From: Euryarchaeota archaeon UBA40
GTDB taxonomy: Archaea > Thermoplasmatota > Poseidoniia > Poseidoniales > Thalassarchaeaceae
DNA length: 9,354 bases
Direction: 5' to 3'
NCBI GenBank assembly: GCA_002506875.1
Contig: DAYJ01000085.1
Location: 6,015-15,368 of the forward strand
The notes under the pieces were generated by a model that worked only from the letters and a program-made list of their open reading frames with translations, had not been told where the DNA came from and ran no database searches. The translations under genes were made by a program, and so were the position numbers. Shown here piece after piece: positions 1-5,600 of the stretch (within the stretch, counting starts at the first letter, position 1; each line of letters begins with the position of its first letter).

Positions 1-65
1 GGGATTTGAACCCGGGTCGACGGAATGAAAACCCGCCATGATGGACCGAACTACACCATACCAGC
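1..65 (-). tRNA. tRNA-Glu (anticodon UUC), 3' end cut off by window edge
   Basis: Read on the minus strand from base 65, the sequence folds as a tRNA. The 5' acceptor strand is GCTGGTA, followed by TG at positions 8-9 and a D arm (GTG/CAT stem) with the loop GG. The anticodon stem is GCGGG/TCCGT around the 7-base loop TTTTCAT, which gives anticodon TTC at plus-strand 27-29. A 4-base variable region follows, then the T-arm CCGGG-TTCAAAT-CCC, which runs off at base 1. The D arm, short variable loop and overall form match archaeal tRNA-Glu as I remember it. No intron is visible in the anticodon loop. The missing part is the end of the T stem and the 3' acceptor strand, expected to read TACCAGC. 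Whether CCA is encoded cannot be seen. Confidence 0.9.
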
Positions 66-89
66 GACAAGTCCTCCGACTGATGTACC

Positions 90-96
90 GTAAAAG
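90..96 (-). promoter_or_regulatory. Possible TATA-like box for the tRNA-Glu gene
   Basis: On the minus strand the run CTTTTAC is centred about 27 bases upstream of the tRNA 5' end, which is the spacing expected for an archaeal TATA box. It lies in the 33-base gap between the DedA-family gene and the tRNA. The match to a TATA consensus is only moderate, and read-through from the gene upstream is an alternative source of the transcript. Confidence 0.35.
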
Positions 97-98
97 AA

Positions 99-707
99 TC
101 AATCGGAAGAAACCGCTTGGCTTTCTGGCTCAGCAAGCCTATTCCACCAGTTCAAAAGAGGTATACTCGCAATCCCAATTACTAGGCCAAGTGATGTGAA
201 TGTCCAGATATTCAGTAGTTCGAGTAGTTCCTCTCCAAACATCAAGATTCCAAAGGAAAATGCTGAGAATCGAACGCCTCGTCCAATTAGGCCTGCGATA
301 ATGAACATACGTAAGTCCATCTTCCCAGCTCCTGCAATCCATCCGAACACCTTGTACGGGATTGGAGATATCGCGGTGATGAATATCCCTGCGAGACCAT
401 ATCGGGTTACCAAATTATCCAACCTTGTCACGTTTCGTTCAGAAACGAATCTCTCGATTAGGGGGCGTCCTGCTCGGCCACCTATCCAATATCCTATGAT
501 GGCTCCACTGACCGAGGTTAAGGTGGCGACGAGGCTGATGAGGAAGGCACCAAAATAGGATGTCTCGTTCATAGCCATCGGGATTAGAATGGTTTCAGGA
601 GGGATTGGTTGTATGATCGCTTCTGTAAATGTAAGAAGTCCAAGCCCAATCAAGCCTAGGCTGTCCAGCCAATCAACCACGGATGCGACGCTGGATGGAA
701 GTTCCAT
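99..707 (-). CDS. DedA/VTT-family (YqaA-like) integral membrane protein
   Basis: This 202-residue protein belongs to the DedA/SNARE-associated (VTT) family, whose members are membrane proteins linked to lipid scrambling or flipping and membrane homeostasis. Substrate and role here are unknown. From the chosen Met, residues 29-40 contain the family motif (Glu29, then PIPPET with Glu38). A long hydrophobic stretch with GYWIGG follows, and near residue 115 there is ISPIPYKVFGWIAGAGKM, the re-entrant segment of YqaA-like members. In place of the Arg of classical DedA (ARFIPG) it has Ser. The C-terminal quarter holds a further membrane helix (LGLVIGIASIPLLNWW). I chose the ATG at 707 because GGTGG lies 9 bases upstream and the family normally starts close to the first helix. 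A GTG at 752 would add 15 residues (EHAGLIRR...) and cannot be excluded. It is co-directional with tRNA-Glu and divergent from nob1. Confidence 0.85.
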   Translation of the reverse strand: MELPSSVASVVDWLDSLGLIGLGLLTFTEAIIQPIPPETILIPMAMNETSYFGAFLISLVATLTSVSGAIIGYWIGGRAGRPLIERFVSERNVTRLDNLVTRYGLAGIFITAISPIPYKVFGWIAGAGKMDLRMFIIAGLIGRGVRFSAFSFGILMFGEELLELLNIWTFTSLGLVIGIASIPLLNWWNRLAEPESQAVSSD

Positions 708-803
708 CGAGGTTAGCCACCATACTCTGCGTATCAAACCCGCGTGTTCCACGTCATGTAATCAGCCGTATGTCTCAATAGGGAGTGCTCACCAGTCCTG
801 CTC
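708..803. promoter_or_regulatory. Divergent spacer between the DedA-family gene and nob1
   Basis: This short region must carry promoters for both flanking genes. I see no strong TATA box on either strand. A weak AT-rich patch (TCTCAATA, 775-782) lies about 25 bases upstream of the nob1 ATG and would suit a leaderless nob1 transcript, since no Shine-Dalgarno sequence sits directly before that ATG. If the DedA-family gene uses the GTG at 752, the true spacer shrinks to 51 bases. Confidence 0.25.
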
Positions 804-1307
804 ATGGTCGGTGCAGCCCGAGTCCTAGATACAGGTGCACTGCTGAACTTGCCACCGAATCGCCTGTCTGGCGGTTTGGTCGCGAACAGCCAGCGGGAGG
901 AAATCGCTCGCGTCGACAAGGATCGCTCTCTTCTAATCGAGGGCCTCAGGCTCCATTGGCGTAATCCTTCGGCCGAAGCTCTGCAACGTGCTAAGGAGGC
1001 AGCACAGGCGTCAGGGGACATCTCCGGTCTATCTTCTGTTGATCTCGATGTGCTTGCTATTGCCATTGAGCACCGGGCAATTGTCGTTTCAGATGACCAT
1101 CGAATTCAGAATGTAGCCGGCCTCCATGGTGTAGGGTGGCATCCTGTTCTGAACGAGGGAATCAAGGAGCATTGGGAATGGGTCCTAGAATGCAAGGGTT
1201 GTAAGAAACTCCATGCACCTCCAGAGAATGTGTCAAGATTCCGTCGTACATACGGTAGTTGCGACGATTGCGGTTCTAAACTCAAGTTGAAGCGCGGCGG
1301 CTCTTGA
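804..1307 (+). CDS. nob1: Endoribonuclease Nob1, PIN domain plus zinc ribbon (16S rRNA 3'-end maturation)
   Basis: The 167-residue protein has the size and domain order of archaeal Nob1, the PIN-domain nuclease that cuts the 3' end of small-subunit rRNA during late ribosome assembly. The PIN domain spans residues 1 to about 115. VLDTGALL carries catalytic Asp9, acidic residues Glu32/Glu33 follow, then SGDISGLSSVDLDVLAIA with Asp80/Asp82, and VSDDHRIQNVA with Asp97/Asp98, close to the SDDY-IQNVA signature of the family. A zinc ribbon follows, with CKGC (Cys130, Cys133) and CDDC (Cys153, Cys156), then a basic tail. The metal-binding acidic residues all appear to be present, so the enzyme should be active. 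The ATG at 804 puts the first PIN strand directly at the N-terminus, as in homologues. There is no clear ribosome binding site, so the mRNA may be leaderless. The gene converges with tatA, leaving 13 bases between stop codons. Confidence 0.9.
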   Translation: MVGAARVLDTGALLNLPPNRLSGGLVANSQREEIARVDKDRSLLIEGLRLHWRNPSAEALQRAKEAAQASGDISGLSSVDLDVLAIAIEHRAIVVSDDHRIQNVAGLHGVGWHPVLNEGIKEHWEWVLECKGCKKLHAPPENVSRFRRTYGSCDDCGSKLKLKRGGS

Positions 1308-1309
1308 GT
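1280..1309. terminator. Inverted repeat at the convergent nob1/tatA junction
   Basis: ACTCAAG (1280-1286) and CTTGAGT (1303-1309) are perfect inverted 7-base arms spanning the nob1 stop codon. An inner AGC/GCT pairing (1291-1293 with 1300-1302) could extend the stem past a bulge. On the minus strand it is preceded by CCTTTTA, and on the plus strand it is followed at 1319-1331 by the T-rich run TTTATTCTTCTTC. Archaeal termination depends mainly on U-tracts rather than hairpins, so the T-rich run may be the real terminator for nob1 and the repeat an mRNA 3'-end structure or chance. Confidence 0.3.
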
Positions 1310-1320
1310 AAAAGGTCGAT

Positions 1321-1608
1321 TTATTCTTCTTCGGCAGATTGGACAGCTTCCTTGACTTCATCGACGGTTTTCCCCTCGACATCAATGCCCTTAGATGCTG
1401 CATCTTCAGTGAGTGCGACGTTTTCAGTACGTCCTCCACGTTCCATATCTGCTTCTGTATCAGATTCCCCTCCTCCTTCTGTGAGTCCACGATTGAACTC
1501 AGTCTTCGCTTGACCAAGGGATCGAGCCAATTTTGGAAGTTGGGTTGGTCCAAAGAGGATGAAGAACAGACCTACGACGATTGCAATCTCAACAGTGCCC
1601 GGTGCCAT
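1321..1608 (-). CDS. tatA: Sec-independent (twin-arginine) translocase subunit TatA/E family
   Basis: The 95-residue protein has the TatA plan: a single N-terminal membrane helix (residues about 5-20, VEIAIVVGLFFILFGP), the FGP hinge, and an amphipathic helix (LPKLARSLGQAKTEFNRGL, residues 24-42). An acidic, Gly/Glu-rich tail ends in AVQSAEEE. TatA forms the size-flexible pore that exports folded proteins with twin-arginine signals, together with TatC, which is not in this window. I chose the ATG at 1608 because it places the helix at the N-terminus as in all TatA proteins and has GGGAG just upstream. The open frame extends a further 49 codons upstream, but that extension is Arg/Ser/His-rich and overlaps the preceding gene out of frame. 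It lies downstream of the MoaD-like gene on the same strand with a 64-base gap, so the two may be co-transcribed. Confidence 0.88.
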   Translation of the reverse strand: MAPGTVEIAIVVGLFFILFGPTQLPKLARSLGQAKTEFNRGLTEGGGESDTEADMERGGRTENVALTEDAASKGIDVEGKTVDEVKEAVQSAEEE

Positions 1609-1625
1609 GAGGCTCCCAGAGGCTC

Positions 1626-1673
1626 CTACTTGAAAACGAATTCCTGTTGAATGCGTTCTTGAATGCGTTTCAT
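1626..1673 (-). CDS. Possible 15-codon mini-ORF between the MoaD-like gene and tatA
   Basis: On the minus strand an ATG overlaps the MoaD-like stop by one base (TGATG). It opens a 15-codon frame, MKRIQERIQQEFVFK, closed by TAG at 1628-1626, 17 bases before the tatA ATG. A tandem 12-base repeat inside it encodes (K)RIQ-ERIQ in frame. The stop-start overlap suggests translational coupling, which could carry ribosomes towards tatA. It is too short to identify, has no strong ribosome binding site, and may be a chance consequence of the DNA repeat. Confidence 0.15.
   Translation of the reverse strand: MKRIQERIQQEFVFK
1647..1669. repeat. Tandem direct repeat TTGAATGCGTT x2 (12-base period)
   Basis: TTGAATGCGTT occurs at 1647-1657 and again at 1659-1669, separated by one base, so two 12-base units differ only in the last base. 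Both copies sit in the gap between the MoaD-like gene and tatA, 38-61 bases upstream of the tatA start, starting 3 bases beyond the MoaD-like stop codon. The spacing of about one helical turn would suit a protein-binding operator upstream of a tatA promoter. An alternative is that it is a coding repeat of a mini-ORF. Confidence 0.7.
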
Positions 1674-1924
1674 CAGCCGCCCGAGACCGGCGGAAGGAAC
1701 GCGAGTTCTGCCCCGTCATGGAGTGTTTCATCTCTACCGGTGATTCGGCCGTCAATCGCCGTTTTCAATTGGCCTCCCATCCAACTATCGAGTTGTAATC
1801 GTCCAATGATATCGTTAACAGTCGTACCCTCGACAACGGACATGACGGTCTCCTTTACTCCGGTTTTATCCTGGACAGGTCCGAAGAATTTGAGATGAAT
1901 TCTCCATGCGAAGACCTCCGCCAT
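1673..1924 (-). CDS. MoaD/ThiS/SAMP-like ubiquitin-fold protein with C-terminal Gly-Gly
   Basis: This 83-residue protein has the beta-grasp pattern of MoaD-family proteins. The first strand is AWRIHLKFFGPVQDKTG, then comes a TVNDIIGRLQ helix, a central IDGR turn where MoaD usually has NG, and the ending LHDGAELAFLPPVSGG. The last two residues are Gly-Gly, the site that is adenylated by an E1/MoeB-like enzyme. Such proteins donate sulfur for molybdopterin or tRNA thiolation, and in archaea some (SAMPs) are also attached to other proteins. The sequence cannot tell these roles apart, and no moaE, moeB or E1 gene lies in the window. I chose the ATG at 1924 because GGGAGG (1928-1933) lies directly before it, although the 3-base spacing is short. 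An upstream ATG at 1939 or 1954 would add residues unlike the family. It is followed by tandem stops TGATGA and then tatA. Confidence 0.85.
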   Translation of the reverse strand: MAEVFAWRIHLKFFGPVQDKTGVKETVMSVVEGTTVNDIIGRLQLDSWMGGQLKTAIDGRITGRDETLHDGAELAFLPPVSGG

Positions 1925-1998
1925 ATACCTCCCAATCATTGGATGGTATTTCACGACTCGGAACAGGTGTTATGACTCTCCGAGGTGCAGTAGGGGGC
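1925..1998. promoter_or_regulatory. Divergent promoter region, MoaD-like gene / ABC transporter operon
   Basis: In the plus direction, TATTTCA (1947-1953) could act as a TATA-like box giving a start near 1976. GAGGTG (1982-1987) could be the ribosome binding site for the ABC ATPase, 11 bases before its ATG. In the minus direction, CATAACA around 1968-1974 could serve the MoaD-like gene with a leader of about 20 bases carrying GGGAGG. All matches are weak, and the boxes are inferred mainly from position. Confidence 0.3.
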
Positions 1999-2685
1999 AT
2001 GAACGAGGTTCTCGGTGTCGAAGACCTCTGGCGTATCTACTCCATGGGAGACTCACAGGTCAAGGCTCTCCGTGGTGTTTCTTTTTCGATTTTAGAGGGG
2101 GAGATGGTGGCGATTACTGGGCCATCTGGCAGTGGTAAGACAACACTCCTCAACTGTATCTCGACGCTTGATGCTTATGATCAAGGAAGCGTCCGATTTG
2201 ATGGCGTCGATTTGAGTACGATGGGGGAAGCAGAGCGGACTCGTCTCCGTGGCCGTGAGATGGGTTTCATTTTCCAGCAGTATCACCTACTCCCTGTCCT
2301 CACTGCGGTAGAGAATGTGGAACTCCCCCTCTTGTTGATGGGTGTTGAGCATAAGGAGGCCCGTCAACGCGCTTCTGGTACTCTCAAACTGATGGGCCTG
2401 GAAACCCGTTTGAATCACCGTCCTTCGGAACTCTCTGGTGGGCAACAGCAGAGAGTTGCGATAGCCCGAGCAATTGTCCATGAACCCCGTGTATTGTTTG
2501 CGGATGAGCCAACCGGTAATCTGGATTCTGCGACCTCTAAGTCCATTCTCGCAGCCCTGGATGAACTCAACCGAGCCAAGGGCTTGACAATCATTCTGGT
2601 AACTCATGATGAGGAGGTTTCTTCTCGATGTGGTCGCATACTATCTCTTGCTGATGGGTGCCTACTCAGGTTGGAGGAGGAGTGA
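1999..2685 (+). CDS. ABC transporter ATP-binding protein, LolD/MacB/FtsE class
   Basis: The 228-residue protein is a complete ABC ATPase of the MacB/LolD type, which pairs with FtsX-fold permeases and drives lipoprotein release, peptide or drug export, or signalling across the membrane rather than classical import. All motifs are intact: an aromatic A-loop near Tyr14, Walker A GPSGSGKT (41-48), Q-loop IFQQYHLLP (Gln93/Gln94), signature LSGGQQQR (145-152), Walker B VLFADEPTGNLDS (165-177) with catalytic Glu170, and the switch His203 in LVTHD. The NxELPL segment after the Q-loop (106-111) is typical of this class. I chose the ATG at 1999 because homology begins there. Extensions to ATG 1972 or 1906 add unrelated Pro/Arg-rich residues. 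It is the first gene of an operon whose second gene, the permease, starts 5 bases after its stop. Because that permease is a fused double unit, two copies of this ATPase would serve one permease chain. Confidence 0.95.
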   Translation: MNEVLGVEDLWRIYSMGDSQVKALRGVSFSILEGEMVAITGPSGSGKTTLLNCISTLDAYDQGSVRFDGVDLSTMGEAERTRLRGREMGFIFQQYHLLPVLTAVENVELPLLLMGVEHKEARQRASGTLKLMGLETRLNHRPSELSGGQQQRVAIARAIVHEPRVLFADEPTGNLDSATSKSILAALDELNRAKGLTIILVTHDEEVSSRCGRILSLADGCLLRLEEE

Positions 2686-2690
2686 CCGGC

Positions 2691-5600
2691 ATGAGCCGTG
2701 TCCGTACTTTGGCACCCTGGTTGTTAGAATGTCTAGTCGCGGCTGCGTTGGCGGCATATCTTTTGATTACACAGTCCAGAGTATCCCTCTGGCTTCTCGC
2801 AGTCAGTATCCATGTGGTACTTCGTGTCATCATTCATGCGTCACTCTCCTCAAGAATCCGTATGTTAGCAAGTATCGCATTCAGAGATGCTACAGCGCGT
2901 CGTCGTTCGATTGCAATTGTTTTCTTTGGACTCATGTTGGGTTCTGCAGTTATCACCAGTTCATTCGCAGTTGGAGATAGCTTTGATGCGACTCTTGAGG
3001 ATAGATTAGTATCTAGCCTTGGTCAGACCGATTGGGTCATCGAAGGTACGGATCCAATATCTGGTATGCCTGTAATGATGAATCAAGTTAGAATCCAACA
3101 GGCCCTTGATACACTCCTGTCCGACCCCTTAGTGGATGGCGTAGGTATCGAGTTACATACTCCTGCTTCTGCTATTCGGATTGACGGTTCAAAGGTAGAT
3201 CCTAGTGCAGTATGGCTCGCCCCAGATCTTTCTGCACGTTCAGATGGGCCTTGGTACACTCCATCATCGGGATGGTCTCCATTGATTGACGCAGACGGGA
3301 TTGGGAATGAACCCGCCTTTGTCAACCAAGCTTTCGCCGATTCGATGGGTCTCGAAATAGGCGAATCAGTCGATCTTTCTTGGACGGTGATATTAGACGG
3401 AGAGACAAGTCGACAGAGTCAACGGTTTGAGATAATCGAAGTCCTTCCATCAACGGGTATTGGTTGGCCTGTTGCAGTCCAACCTCTTCTGATTACGGAT
3501 ATCGATCGCGCTCAAGTATTGCGAAATCTCACTGGCATAATCACTCGAGCAGTGGTGTCGGGTCAAGGGGGTGTCATGGATGGGTATGCCCACGAGGAGG
3601 TCGAGGGCCTGATTGAGAATGCTTTTTCGGATTCGATGATAGGAGAAGATTCTGGTTTTTTGTGGTCGAGTGCGGGTCCAGGTGAGGCAACCATCCTATC
3701 ACGTACAAGCGCAGGGGGGTTGTTGCAATCCGGGGATGTAGGTGGTATTGATTCGTCTCTGACAGGAGTATCTCTGGGATTGAGCAGTCGTTCAATCGCA
3801 ATATTACCAATCGGAGACGTTTTTTTGGATGATGATCGTTTGACAATTCTTCCTGGAAGTGAAGTATTAGGCGTCTATCCTGTGGGTCCTTTGGAGTCAT
3901 CTGAGGTTGCAATCATCACGGATGAAGGAATTGTCAAAATTGGCTCAGATGATGAGGTCAGTATCGAAATGATCGATGGTATCGAGAAGTCTTTCTCTTC
4001 CACGCATTTCTACGATGGTTCCGCGATCCATTCTATCGCTTCGGTGAATTGGAACCCTACCGGTGCTCTAATCTTACCTCCGACTAGTGGGCCGTTCTCG
4101 ATGATTGTTTCAGACACGGCCTATGCTTCCTTTACCATCGCTGGTTCTGCACACCTCGTGCGTTACGATGGTTTGAACTGGGTTCCAATTCCTGTAGATC
4201 TAACTGGTTCTGTAGATTCCTCCATTCTCGCGACAGATGGTGAAATAGCGGCGGTATTGTATTCAGGTATCTTCGGATCTCATGTCTGTAAGGTTGTCTC
4301 GAACACTACGGTCTGCATCGATTCCGGTTCGTCGAATACAATTACAGTGATTGATGGAAATGTGTTACTGCATGGTCCTAACGGAGTAGGTGTGTGGGTT
4401 GATGGGCAAGGTTTGGTCCAATCATCACTGGATGCGGACTCAGTTCTCGGCTTGACTAGTGCTGGTGTTGTTGTCGATAACGGAACACTTCTTGTCCCCG
4501 GCGCCAATGGTTCTTCGTTAATCGATGGGCCCTCTTTGCCTCCGAATTCAGATGGCAGATTTGTTTTGATTCACGATGAAACACTTCTCGCTTCGACTCC
4601 TCTCGGTATTGTATCCACTTCGCCTTACAGAGCTAATCGCCCGTTCCTCTTTGATGGTCACGAAATCGGTCTAGGTATTCGAGTTCCGACCTTATTGATT
4701 GCAGAGGATGGCGAACTCGAATTCGGAGATAGTGATCTTCGTTTGAGATCCGATTTCATTGACAATTCCTCCTATTTAGAGGTCGAGAAGCACCTCTCAA
4801 AGGACCGCCATTTGTTGAATATCAGTGAGGGCACGATTACGGTATCTGATTTGCTCTTGTATGATTCTGAACTAGAATCAATCGAATCTGCAGTTCTCGG
4901 CGCGATTACCATGGAGGCTGCTGAACGAATCCTAGGAACTGGTGTGCCTCGAACCTCAATCCTGGTGGAACTCCCACTGGACCCAATCCTAGCCGCCCAA
5001 GTTATCGATGCGCTAGATGATTGGGCTGATGCACGAGCAGATATTTCTTCGTCTGATGTATCTATTGTGAGTGTCAAGAGTGAAGCGGTCTTATCGATTG
5101 AAGGTGCAGGCGAGTCATTTTCCATTCTTTTCTTGACCTTCGGGACATTCATTATCGCTGCAGGGGCGATGCTCATTGTCAACCTACAGGTCATCTCTGC
5201 GGACGATCGCAAGAGGGATTGGGGTATCCTTCGAGCTATAGGAGGCTCATCGAATGATATTGGTTGGATAATTCGTATTGAAGGCGTGATGCTCGCCGCT
5301 CCAGCCTCACTTTTCGGAGCCTTCTCTGGCCTCATTGTCGCAGGTGTGATGATGGGGGCTCTCGACGCATTCTTCATTGCTAGTTTCGGTGTAGGTTTTT
5401 CCTTTGCATGGGAGTGGTCTTCGGTGATTATAGGTGCAACTGCTGGTTTTCTCCTGTCAACTCTCACTCTGTCTCTCACAGCGTTGTTCCTATCTAGGAA
5501 GGATGTCCTCTCCAACCTTCGAGGAATCCCCTCCTCCACTGCTTCTTCTGGACTTTGGGAAGTTCTTTTGACGCTCATGACTGGCGCTGCCTCCATTGCA

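Noticed and set aside
66..98. Search for a second tRNA or small RNA next to tRNA-Glu
   Set aside because: Only 33 bases are available and no T-arm or anticodon-like fold is visible.
196..558. 120-codon plus-strand frame opposite the DedA-family gene
   Set aside because: The minus strand carries the conserved PIPPET and PIPYKVF motifs in membrane helices; the plus frame is Ile/Pro/Arg-rich without a family match.
734..1066. 110-codon minus-strand frame opposite nob1
   Set aside because: The opposite strand encodes a clear PIN domain with catalytic residues; this frame is Arg/Ser-rich with no domain.
1609..1755. N-terminal 49-codon extension of tatA
   Set aside because: It is Arg/Ser/His-rich, overlaps the end of the MoaD-like gene, and would bury the TatA membrane helix, which is always N-terminal.
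1906..1998. N-terminal extension of the ABC ATPase to ATG 1906 or 1972
   Set aside because: ABC homology begins right after the ATG at 1999; the extra residues are Pro/Arg-rich and overlap the start of the divergent MoaD-like gene or its promoter.
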